Shown: positions 1-6,893, numbered from the stretch's first letter. The stretch is 7,086 nucleotides of DNA from Candidatus Sabulitectum sp. (GCA_029934845.1 JAOZLN010000130.1:1-7086); one strand, 5' to 3'. Notes: a model not told the origin generated them from the sequence alone. Made by a program: numbers and translations.

Positions 1-1662
1 GTCAAAGATGAGGATAGGCGGATTCTTCAGAACTGCCCGGGCGATAGCCAGCCTCTGGCGCTGTCCACCCGACAGGGTAACACCCCTTTCTCCGATAACG
101 GTGGAAAAGCCGGCAGGCATATTTTCTATAAACTCAAGAGCATTTGCCACCTCAGCTGCTTTTCTTACCTGCTCCATAGAGATTTTACTTGCACCATATG
201 CTATGTTGTTGAAAACCGTATCATTGAAAAGAACTGTTTCCTGGGTGACAACACCCAGCTGCCCCCTGAGTCCGGCGATTGTCAGCTTTCTGATGTCTAT
301 CCCGTCAAACAGGATTCGTCCCAGATCAGGGTCGTAAAATCGTGGGATCATATCAGCCAGAGTGCTTTTACCGCCACCGCTGGGCCCCACAAGAGCAACT
401 ATTTCACCCACGCTGATCTCAAAATTTATATCTTTTAACACTGGTTTTTGAGGATCATATCCGAAAGATACATTCTCAAACCTTATAGATCGTGAAAGCT
501 TCTCTGGAAGAATAGCAGAACCATACTCAACTATTGCGGGAGATGTGTCAATTATTCCCAAAACTCTTTCTCCTGCAGCAAGACCAGCCTGGATTGAAGC
601 ATATGTTTTGCTGATGCCTTTCGCCGGATCCATCATACTCAGTGCAGCCGCCAGGAACACCATGAATTTGCCGGGAGACATTCCAGTACCGTTAATAACA
701 GCATTCCCGCCGTACCACAGAATAACTCCTGCTGCAACCGCTCCCAGGAACTCAGTCATCGGGCCGGAAAGAGCCTTCATACGCCGTAGAGATATTTCGT
801 ACTTTCTATGGGCGTTTACGCTTTTCAAGAATCTTTTCTCTTCAAATTCTTCCATGGCAAATGCTTTTACAACCCGAACTCCAGTTATGGTTTCCGCAAG
901 AAAACTGGCAAAGTCAGCCATTTTTTCCTGTGATTTGTGACTTTTTCTGCGAAGTCTCTTGCCCAGAAGCAGTATAAGAGCCATGCTCGGAGGAAGTACT
1001 GCAATGGTCACAAGAGTAAGCCTCCAGGAGACCCACATAGTGATCAGGAAATACACAGTAAGAAGAAAGAACTGTCTTACAAGTGTTATAAGAGATTGAG
1101 TGACTGTTCTCTTGATCCTGACAACATCTGCTGTGATGCGGGTGGTCAGCTCACCTGAACGACTTCTGGCGAAGAAACCAAGATCAAGCTTGAGCAGATG
1201 GGAATATACCTTTACCCTGAGATCCCTCAGCATTCCCTCCTCTACAGATGCGATAAAGAATGTCTGAAAGAAAAACGCCATATTTTTAAGCAGTATAAGA
1301 AAAACAATTGTTACTATCACTGCCAGCAGAGCCTGGGAAGGAGCAGAAATATGTATTCCTTCAAGAAATGCTCCTGGTAGATTTTTTGCGCTCTCAAGAA
1401 CAGATGAAGAATCCCGACTGGAAAAAGAGTTCTTGAATTCCCGAAGACTGGGCATAAGCGTCTGTGACATGGCCTGCTCAATGCTAAGCGTGGAATCTGT
1501 ACCTTCTCTTGTTCCAAACACATCATCAAATATTGGAAGCAGCATGGCAAGAGTAGCTCCGCTTGATGCCGCAAAAATCAGAGCAAACACAAGGGCAAGA
1601 GCCATTCTGCCTTTGTATGGCTTTACCATTGTCAGTATTCTAAAAAATGTATTTTTCTTCAT
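1..1662 (-). CDS. MsbA-like ABC exporter, fused membrane and ATPase domains (3' end outside window)
   Basis: A half-transporter of the type IV exporter class (MsbA/LmrA/multidrug family). It would homodimerise in the inner membrane and use ATP to export a lipid or other hydrophobic substrate; the substrate cannot be read from sequence. I translated 554 continuous codons without a stop. Hydrophobic segments fall near residues 20-45, 110-137, 192-232 and 300-350. The ATPase domain starts near 393 and shows Walker A GPSGGGKST (426-434), the Q-loop Gln474 (VTQET), the signature LSGGQ (530-534) and the start of Walker B, PILIFD (549-554), where the window ends. Downstream Glu, D-loop and H-loop are not visible. 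The first external loop (about 46-109) is long and polar for the family. The start at 1662 (MKKNTFF) fits the family's positive N-terminus but has only a weak ribosome binding site; GTG 1686 or TTG 1680 are in-frame alternatives. It is divergent from the sigma factor operon. The family assignment is firm, the MsbA (lipid A flippase) role is not. Confidence 0.95.
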   Translation of the reverse strand, partial: MKKNTFFRILTMVKPYKGRMALALVFALIFAASSGATLAMLLPIFDDVFGTREGTDSTLSIEQAMSQTLMPSLREFKNSFSSRDSSSVLESAKNLPGAFLEGIHISAPSQALLAVIVTIVFLILLKNMAFFFQTFFIASVEEGMLRDLRVKVYSHLLKLDLGFFARSRSGELTTRITADVVRIKRTVTQSLITLVRQFFLLTVYFLITMWVSWRLTLVTIAVLPPSMALILLLGKRLRRKSHKSQEKMADFASFLAETITGVRVVKAFAMEEFEEKRFLKSVNAHRKYEISLRRMKALSGPMTEFLGAVAAGVILWYGGNAVINGTGMSPGKFMVFLAAALSMMDPAKGISKTYASIQAGLAAGERVLGIIDTSPAIVEYGSAILPEKLSRSIRFENVSFGYDPQKPVLKDINFEISVGEIVALVGPSGGGKSTLADMIPRFYDPDLGRILFDGIDIRKLTIAGLRGQLGVVTQETVLFNDTVFNNIAYGASKISMEQVRKAAEVANALEFIENMPAGFSTVIGERGVTLSGGQRQRLAIARAVLKNPPILIFD

Positions 1663-1693
1663 AGTGCCTATTCTGCTCAATGACACAACGCAT
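1640..1693 (-). CDS. possible 17-residue leader peptide overlapping the ABC exporter start
   Basis: A short ORF, MRCVIEQNRHYEEKYIF, with ATG at 1693 and TAG at 1640-1642. It is preceded by GGGAGG (1705-1700) with an ideal six-base spacer, by far the best ribosome binding site upstream of the exporter. The ORF is out of frame with the exporter and runs 23 bases into it, so ribosomes translating it would pass over the exporter ATG at 1662 and end just inside. That layout would allow translational coupling or attenuation by re-initiation. I see no known leader-peptide motif such as a run of one amino acid. The alternative is that the Shine-Dalgarno match serves an in-frame exporter start at GTG 1686, at a poor 13-base spacing. 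Confidence 0.35.
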   Translation of the reverse strand: MRCVIEQNRHYEEKYIF

Positions 1694-1765
1694 GGTCAAC
1701 CTCCCTGGAACAAACCGTGCTGTGCTGGGTAGATGTTGTTAGATTAGCTGAAACACGGAGGAAGT
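1663..1765. promoter_or_regulatory. divergent intergenic region between ABC exporter and sigma operon
   Basis: These 103 bases must hold the promoters for both the leftward exporter and the rightward sigma operon. On the plus strand a GGAAC at 1707-1711 resembles the -35 element used by many ECF sigma factors and could mark autoregulation, but no clear matching -10 follows at 16-17 bases. The ribosome binding site of the sigma gene (GGAGGAAGT, 1757-1765) and that of the leader ORF (1705-1700, minus) are the only clear signals. No convincing sigma70 promoter was found on either strand. Confidence 0.4.
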
Positions 1766-2359
1766 ATGCTAAGGACAAACGTCTTGAAGAATAAAAATGA
1801 AAAAGACCCTAGATCAGACTCTCAGTTGATGGTCGATCTGTGCTCTGGTGACGAAGATGCCTTTAGTCATGTTGTAAAGAGGTTTCAACGCCCACTCTTT
1901 TCCCACCTTATTCGTATGCTTGGCAACGAAGAAGACGCAGAGGAACAGCTCCAGATGACTTTCTGCCGGGTTTACAAATACAGAAATAATTACGACCCTG
2001 AACGGCCACTCATAACCTGGGTTTATACAATTGCCAGTAATCTTGCCAAGAAAGAATGGAGACGACGCTCCAGGTGGTCAATGGTCTCTCTTGAAAAAGT
2101 TGTTCTTAAAGGTTCTCACAAGATGACCCCTCACTACCGTGAAGGAAGAAGAGAACTCGGTGCCAGTATCGAGGAAGCGATCAACGAACTTCCTGAACAC
2201 TACCGTGAACCCTTCATGCTCAGGGAAAAACAGGGGCTTTCTTACGAGGAAATATCCGAGGTACTTGGAATTAAAGTAGGAACTGTCAAGTCCCGCATAA
2301 ACAGGGCTCGAGCCGGGCTTCGGAACTCCCTTGAAGATGTATGGGAGATGTGGAAATGA
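1766..2359 (+). CDS. ECF-family RNA polymerase sigma factor (RpoE/SigW-like)
   Basis: A 197-residue group 4 sigma factor that would direct core RNA polymerase to a stress or envelope regulon when released from its anti-sigma factor. Sigma region 2 spans about residues 24-101: the DAEEQLQMTF stretch (57-66) is region 2.2, and YDPERPLITWVYTIASN (76-92) followed by a basic patch is the promoter -10 binding part. Sigma region 4 spans about 134-187, with ELPEHYREPFMLRE and the helix-turn-helix LSYEEISEVLGIKVGTVKSR (158-177). Length is normal for the family and there is no extra C-terminal domain. The ATG at 1766 has GGAGGA a few bases upstream; the first 15 residues are basic and variable. In region 2.2 the commonly found Q-E-T is Q-M-T here, a mild departure. 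Its stop overlaps the start of the anti-sigma gene (ATGA), the standard layout for such a pair. Confidence 0.96.
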   Translation: MLRTNVLKNKNEKDPRSDSQLMVDLCSGDEDAFSHVVKRFQRPLFSHLIRMLGNEEDAEEQLQMTFCRVYKYRNNYDPERPLITWVYTIASNLAKKEWRRRSRWSMVSLEKVVLKGSHKMTPHYREGRRELGASIEEAINELPEHYREPFMLREKQGLSYEEISEVLGIKVGTVKSRINRARAGLRNSLEDVWEMWK

Positions 2360-2817
2360 AATGTAAAGAGGCACTGCTTTTAATGGACTCAGTTCTGGAT
2401 GGCGAAGCTTCCTCTGAAGACGAACAACTGCTAAGGTTTCATATTAACGGATGCCCTTCCTGTAAAAAGATCATGTCGTTCAACGAATCAATTGCAGAAC
2501 AGTTTAAGAATCTTGCAGAACCGGAGCCACCGCCCAACCTGATGGAGATGGTTCACAAAAGACTTTCTTCAGGTGATTATGTTCAGTCTCCTCTTAAAAA
2601 CAGAAGTCGTTTCAATATGCCAGCCTGGCGTCGTATTGCTGCAGTCATTCCTTTTGCAGCTGCTCTTGTTTTAATTTTACATAACTTCAATGGTGAAGAT
2701 TCATCGAATTACGGAAACGAATCATTTGAGGCTGTCCATATTGAGAAAGCAGAGACCCGATACACCCCGGCCCCCATTGTAGCATATTCCAGACCTTCTT
2801 CCGTCTCGACATTCTAG
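2356..2817 (+). CDS. membrane-anchored zinc-binding anti-sigma factor
   Basis: A 153-residue predicted inhibitor of the sigma factor encoded just upstream. The N-terminal cytoplasmic domain has the ZAS pattern: Cys3, then His29-x3-Cys33-x2-Cys36 (FHINGCPSC), expected to bind zinc and clamp the sigma factor. A basic stretch (WRR, 91-93) precedes a single membrane helix of about residues 94-110 (IAAVIPFAAALVLILH), leaving a tail of about 43 residues outside the inner membrane. The tail is rich in Ser, Pro and Tyr and ends Ser-Thr-Phe, a possible PDZ ligand for the next gene's product. I chose ATG 2356 over ATG 2341: GGGAG lies eight bases before it, ATGA overlaps the sigma stop, and the protein then begins MKCKEAL as ZAS proteins usually do. 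The next gene's ribosome binding site overlaps this gene's TAG stop, so the three genes are probably one transcript. Confidence 0.9.
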   Translation: MKCKEALLLMDSVLDGEASSEDEQLLRFHINGCPSCKKIMSFNESIAEQFKNLAEPEPPPNLMEMVHKRLSSGDYVQSPLKNRSRFNMPAWRRIAAVIPFAAALVLILHNFNGEDSSNYGNESFEAVHIEKAETRYTPAPIVAYSRPSSVSTF

Positions 2818-2824
2818 GAGTACT

Positions 2825-3682
2825 GTGTTTACTCTTCTGATTTCCCTGCTGGTCTCTTCCGGATTTGTGCCTTCATTTATTTTTTCACCTGCTGTGTCCG
2901 TGGGAAGATCTTCTGCAGAAGGAGAATTCGTAGAGGTCTGCAGTGGCGTGGCTGTATCACCGGCACATGCTGTGACTCTTTTTGCCTTTACAAACAACTC
3001 TGATGTTTTCATCATAGAGAAGGGTACCAGGCTTTATCCTGATTCAGTTATCAACTTCAGAGATGTAGGGCTCTCAATGCTCATCTTTCATGATGATGTT
3101 TTTTCATCTTATGAACAGCCCAGATACACAACTCCCGCTATTGGAGCTTCACTTATGATCGTTGCCGATCATCCCACAGGGCTTTCCGTAACACGGACAT
3201 TTCCACTTGAGCAACTCTCCGACGGCGCTCTTCTTCTGGCCACTCCTCCGGTATCAGAGCTAATGGGATCTCCTGTATTTGACGCTTATGACAGACTTGC
3301 CGGCATTGTAACAGGTTCTTTTGATCCAGGTGATGGAAGAGGTGAACTGATAGCGCTTCTCCCCTGTAATCTGTGGTATTTCTGGACCGAAGAGATACTA
3401 TCTGATGCAGGTATGTCTACCCCGCTCTTCGGGGTCACAGCCATGCCTGCAACTTCAGGACTGTCACCTGTTCAGGGAATTCTTCTACTGGATGTTGAAA
3501 TAAATTCGCCTGCAGATAGGTGCGGCCTTCTGGAAGGCGATATCATTATCGAGATCGACGGTGAGAAAGTCTATCACCCTGAAGCTTTAAGAGCAATGAT
3601 ACAGAACTCTACGGAAGAACTGGATATTATGCTGCAGAGAGACTCTGAAACTACCGAGATCGTGATTCCATCACTTCGCTAA
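2825..3682 (+). CDS. secreted HtrA/trypsin-fold pseudoprotease with C-terminal PDZ domain
   Basis: A 285-residue protein with an N-terminal hydrophobic export segment (about 1-25), a trypsin-like domain (about 33-190) and a PDZ domain (about 200-285). The HtrA outline is recognisable: CSGVAVSPAHAVTLFAF (39-55) aligns with the His loop, DVGLSMLIF (80-88) with the Asp strand, ELMGSPVFD (145-153) with the GNSGGPVF Ser loop, and LLPCNLWYF (178-186) with the helix leading to the PDZ. At the three catalytic positions I read Ala54, Gly82 and Met147 in place of His, Asp and Ser, so it should not cleave peptides. The PDZ keeps the LFGV loop (201-204), the SPADRCGLLEGDIIIEIDG core and the helix that lines the ligand groove. 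The GTG start at 2825 follows AGGAG overlapping the previous stop. Third gene of the sigma/anti-sigma operon, it probably senses or scaffolds in the periplasm. The catalytic reading comes from hand alignment. Confidence 0.82.
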   Translation: MFTLLISLLVSSGFVPSFIFSPAVSVGRSSAEGEFVEVCSGVAVSPAHAVTLFAFTNNSDVFIIEKGTRLYPDSVINFRDVGLSMLIFHDDVFSSYEQPRYTTPAIGASLMIVADHPTGLSVTRTFPLEQLSDGALLLATPPVSELMGSPVFDAYDRLAGIVTGSFDPGDGRGELIALLPCNLWYFWTEEILSDAGMSTPLFGVTAMPATSGLSPVQGILLLDVEINSPADRCGLLEGDIIIEIDGEKVYHPEALRAMIQNSTEELDIMLQRDSETTEIVIPSLR

Positions 3683-4603
3683 CAGGGTAACCGAATTTCC
3701 GCTGGCTATAAGTGCATATTCACAGTCTTTTGAAAGAACAACCAGAGGATTCTCTCCATATTCTTTAGTTTTCCACGCAATTTCCCCGTTTTCCAGACAG
3801 ACCTGAATCCCATAGGATGGGCACACGGCATAAACACATGAAACATCACTATCCGCAGCTGCAGAACTGGGGGTTTCCGGAAAGGTGAACATGATCTGGA
3901 TCATCAGGTCAGAAGGGGAACAAACAGCAACCTCGTTCCATACATCAGTGGAAAATATCAGATTATCCTGCCCTGCTCCAGACATAAAAACCAGAGAACC
4001 GTTTACTTTCTCAGAAGCCAGCTCTGCAAATGAAGGAATAGAGAATGTTATCATTGTTCCATCTGCACATCCTGCCGTAAGCATTCCGTTAAACCCTTCA
4101 ATGCATGTGAGTTCCGGATTCACAGGTGCATGAACAGCAATAACTGAAAGATCTGTACCCTTATACAGCACAAGTGATCCATCCTCCAGCAACACAACCG
4201 GCTGGTCACCGCATACGGCAAGAGATATGCCTTCCGCTGCCATGGCAGTGGAAACGGTTATTTCAAAGCCATCAATGCGAAGTAACTGATCACCACACAC
4301 GGCATAAGACAAAAGCCCAGTGCCTGCTTCAATAGCAGTTATCTGCCCTCCTGCTGCCGTCTTCCCATGAATTCTTCCATGTCGGAGTTCCATGTGATAC
4401 AAGGTATCTCCTGAAGCAATAAGACCATAATTCCCACTGCCTGAGAATACAGGAAATACTGTTACCGATGATGGAAAGGAAGCCTCTCCCTCTTTGTAAG
4501 TTGGGAAAGTAACAACTTCCTCTGCCCCCAGCACGCATGCAGCCAGCGGGAGCAGAGAAAAAAGCAGAATCAGCTTTGCAACAGTATTAGCGGACAACAG
4601 CAA
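3671..4603 (-). CDS. predicted lipoprotein, beta-propeller-like repeats
   Basis: A 310-residue exported protein of unknown function. The N-terminus has Lys10, a hydrophobic run and a lipobox L20-A21-A22-C23, so lipidation at Cys23 is likely. The rest is beta-rich with repeating short strands and turns of roughly 30-45 residues, as in WD40/PQQ-type propellers. YAVCGDQLLRIDG (100-112) and LAVCGDQPVVLLEDG (128-142) are near repeats, and YGLIASGDTLY (59-69) resembles YALIASGNSVTLL (296-308), as if the last blade closes on the first. It has ten cysteines, many for an exported protein. The start is TTG at 4603 with AAGGA four bases upstream; TTG at 4597 is an alternative at better spacing and keeps the lipobox. 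It overlaps the end of the C25 protease gene by 17 bases, pointing to translational coupling. Its 3' end overlaps the convergent pseudoprotease gene by 12 bases. The propeller fold is inferred from repeat pattern only. Confidence 0.8.
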   Translation of the reverse strand: MLLSANTVAKLILLFSLLPLAACVLGAEEVVTFPTYKEGEASFPSSVTVFPVFSGSGNYGLIASGDTLYHMELRHGRIHGKTAAGGQITAIEAGTGLLSYAVCGDQLLRIDGFEITVSTAMAAEGISLAVCGDQPVVLLEDGSLVLYKGTDLSVIAVHAPVNPELTCIEGFNGMLTAGCADGTMITFSIPSFAELASEKVNGSLVFMSGAGQDNLIFSTDVWNEVAVCSPSDLMIQIMFTFPETPSSAAADSDVSCVYAVCPSYGIQVCLENGEIAWKTKEYGENPLVVLSKDCEYALIASGNSVTLLAK

Positions 4604-6809
4604 TTTTCCTTGTAATGGTTGTTTCCGCTGTCTGCATGGTTACAAAATAAACACCGGGATTAAGATCCGAGCCATCAAGAATAAACGATCCGGCTCCTGC
4701 GGCAACATTACCTTCGTAAATCGTGTGAACGATCCTGCCCGCAAGGTCAAGAATGCTGATGTTCATATGACCGTTTGACGGGGCAGTAAAGCAGATATTC
4801 GCCATTCCAGTCACAGGGCTGGGTGTTACAGGGTAAAGCTCGGCAGTGAACGTTTCACTGCCCTCTATACCCGCTGCAACCACATCTATGGTTCCCGTAA
4901 CAGATGCATAGTTGTGCAACCTGACACCATAATAAAGGTCTCTGTCTTCAAGAGCTGTAAAACTAAGGGACACCTCGCCGGAACTGTTTGTGATACCCTG
5001 TTCGTAAAAAGATTCCGTGTGGGACGAGTGATTGCCTATACCGTCTGTAACGGTAACCACAGCACCTTCAACAGCAGAACCATTTGAGGTAACCGTAAGG
5101 TCAAGGACGGCGGTACCGAAAACAAGGTATGACGGCACATCAATGGTCATGGCAAATGGAGCTCCGGCAACATCACTGTTGGGAATGTCCATGGAAGGAT
5201 CACCGAACCAGTGGTACATTCTGGCGTTGTTAAGCCCTCCACCACCCTGAGTCTGGATTATGTCTGTCTGGGTTGCTGCAAACATCTCCCCTGCACAGGT
5301 GTTCCCTTCATCAAAAAGCTCCCAGAAAAGAACCCTTTGCATTCTGTTGTTAACTGTGGTAAGAGAGGGTGCACTTGCACCAATATTACCGCTGGATCCA
5401 AGACCTGGAGCATCCAGCCAGCTCTCGGAGAGGCAGTTGTAAGAAAGGTCATGGGTGCCGTTGTTGCAGCATACATTAAATACAGGAGGGAAATGGGTGT
5501 TGGTTAAAGCGTATATAGCTCCTGCGTTCCAGCTTCCGGTCCACTGCCAGGTGGTTACAGATCCGTGGCCTCTGTAGTTAACAATGCCCACACCTTCATT
5601 AATAGCAGCGGAAACATCTTCCGGGGTTCCACCCTCGGGAGGGTAGACTGTTTCGAAAACTATATCAGCCAGATCATAATTCCATGTTCTTACAGCTTCG
5701 CTGTTTGCAGTATATTTTCCCGGGTAGTCCTCCTGATGGGCAGCAAGTACAACGCTTGCAGGCAAAGAAGGCTGGCCAGGTTCGCCTGTATAAGCAACAT
5801 ATGACATGGCTTTGGCAGTCTGGTTCCCAAGCTGTGTGTTGTTGCCGGGGAATCTGCCCACTGCAATATCCGGGTAGTTGTCCGAGTCCATACACTCGTA
5901 GTAATAATCCCCGACGAAAGAACTGTAGATCTTTGATTCAAGCTGCTGGTGCCGGGCTGCAATTAAGGCAAAGCGGGTTGTCCCACTCTGATAAACTCCA
6001 CTGATGGCATTCTTGATAACATAACTGCTGGTACCCTCTGCCAGCTCAATGATATGTACATGGTGACCAAGGGAATTTACCATGGCAAGAAGTGGAGTGA
6101 TCGCATCAAGGTTCTCCGGTGGAACAACACAGATGTAGACTATTTCATCCTTTGAAATCGGAGAATCACTGACAGGAAGATTTAAAGAATCGTAGTTTAC
6201 AATTCTCGACCGATGCATTCTTGCGATCTCGGGTCTGACTGAAACCTGATGACCCTGGACGCCGTTGAAATCGATCCTTGAGGTTATTGATGATGCTGCC
6301 TGAAACTCACCCGTGGAAGCATCCCATCTGAACGGGTTAATTTGTAGAACAACCGTGTTTAGTCCAGCCCAGTTTCCCTGCTGGAACAGGTTGATTGAAT
6401 TCTCCGGATACACTCCATTTAGATCAGTGGAAATATCAACAAAGAAGAAAGGTTCCACCTGATCGTCTGTGCGAAGAGGTTGTACGGGATAAGGAGTTCC
6501 AGTACCGGCTGACACCCAGTTTACGTCTATAAGGGAAGCAGAAGGGGTGGTTTCTGATGGCATACCAATAACAACGGACACCATGGGAAGCTCCGGATTT
6601 CCTGTGGGAGTATCCAGGTTCCAGCCGTATTCCGGAATTGATATGCGTGAATATTCTGAAAACTGCTCCAGGTTGTAACCTGACAGGTCAAGCTGCAGAA
6701 CAACATGATCTTGATCTGCCTCAACCACGGTTACTTCAGGGGCTGCACCATAGTCTCCACCAAAAGAGATCCAGGAACCCAGTAGCGAAAGAAAAAAAAC
6801 TGTTAACAT
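4587..6809 (-). CDS. secreted C25 (gingipain-family) cysteine protease with C-terminal sorting domain
   Basis: A 740-residue caspase-fold endopeptidase, exported and probably surface-bound or released. In order: a hydrophobic signal segment (1-18); a propeptide-like beta domain (about 25-200) with the NPELPMVSVVIGMP motif; the catalytic domain (about 215-545) with YPDIAVGRFP (312-321), the His in NYRGHGS (His415) and the Cys in NVCCNNG (Cys448, 33 residues on, the spacing I recall for gingipains), closing with the family's HWFGDPSMDIP; an Ig-like domain (about 550-650); and a C-terminal domain (about 658-740) of the FlgD/Por-secretion type with ISILDLAGRIV and LNPGVYFVTM ending in basic residues. 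Both catalytic residues are present, so activity is likely; specificity cannot be told. I chose ATG 6809 because GGAGG lies eight bases upstream; GTG 6818 is the longer reading. First gene of an operon with the lipoprotein; type IX-type export is inferred from the C-terminal domain. Confidence 0.93.
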   Translation of the reverse strand: MLTVFFLSLLGSWISFGGDYGAAPEVTVVEADQDHVVLQLDLSGYNLEQFSEYSRISIPEYGWNLDTPTGNPELPMVSVVIGMPSETTPSASLIDVNWVSAGTGTPYPVQPLRTDDQVEPFFFVDISTDLNGVYPENSINLFQQGNWAGLNTVVLQINPFRWDASTGEFQAASSITSRIDFNGVQGHQVSVRPEIARMHRSRIVNYDSLNLPVSDSPISKDEIVYICVVPPENLDAITPLLAMVNSLGHHVHIIELAEGTSSYVIKNAISGVYQSGTTRFALIAARHQQLESKIYSSFVGDYYYECMDSDNYPDIAVGRFPGNNTQLGNQTAKAMSYVAYTGEPGQPSLPASVVLAAHQEDYPGKYTANSEAVRTWNYDLADIVFETVYPPEGGTPEDVSAAINEGVGIVNYRGHGSVTTWQWTGSWNAGAIYALTNTHFPPVFNVCCNNGTHDLSYNCLSESWLDAPGLGSSGNIGASAPSLTTVNNRMQRVLFWELFDEGNTCAGEMFAATQTDIIQTQGGGGLNNARMYHWFGDPSMDIPNSDVAGAPFAMTIDVPSYLVFGTAVLDLTVTSNGSAVEGAVVTVTDGIGNHSSHTESFYEQGITNSSGEVSLSFTALEDRDLYYGVRLHNYASVTGTIDVVAAGIEGSETFTAELYPVTPSPVTGMANICFTAPSNGHMNISILDLAGRIVHTIYEGNVAAGAGSFILDGSDLNPGVYFVTMQTAETTITRKIAVVR

Positions 6810-6864
6810 CCACACCACCTCCGTAAAAAATATTGTCGATAATTATTCTGTAAACACAACAGGT

Positions 6865-6893
6865 ATTATAGAAATATGTTCCCTTCAGAAAAA
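6865..6893 (-). promoter_or_regulatory. candidate sigma70-type promoter of the C25 protease operon
   Basis: Reading the minus strand, TTTTTC (6893-6888) and a perfect TATAAT (6870-6865) are separated by 17 bases, giving a predicted start near 6858 and a leader of about 50 bases before ATG 6809. The -10 is strong and the -35 partial. Between them lies GGGAAC (6883-6878), which resembles an ECF -35 element. The region is AT-rich relative to the surrounding genes. Confidence 0.45.

Noticed and set aside
8..337. 109-codon open frame on the plus strand
   Set aside because: It lies antisense to the ATPase domain of the ABC exporter, whose Walker A, Q-loop and signature motifs are read on the minus strand; its translation shows no recognisable domain.
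545..1380. Series of plus-strand open frames (545-940, 937-1158, 1198-1380)
   Set aside because: All are antisense to the continuous minus-strand exporter frame, lack plausible ribosome binding sites and have low-complexity, non-protein-like composition.
2341..2355. ATG 2341 as start of the anti-sigma factor
   Set aside because: It lies five codons before ATG 2356 without a ribosome binding site, whereas GGGAG and the ATGA overlap support 2356.
2722..3015. Minus-strand 97-codon frame across the anti-sigma/pseudoprotease junction
   Set aside because: Antisense to two genes with coherent domains and coupled starts; no ribosome binding site or domain seen.
5465..5470. First Cys of the NVCCNNG motif (Cys447) as the protease nucleophile
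   Set aside because: The second Cys (448) directly precedes the Asn-Asn-Gly, as in the gingipain motif, and gives the 33-residue His-Cys spacing I recall for that family.
5211..6004. Overlapping plus- and minus-strand frames of 60-106 codons
   Set aside because: They are shadows within the C25 protease gene, which carries the catalytic motifs; high Cys/Gln/Arg content is typical of out-of-frame reading.
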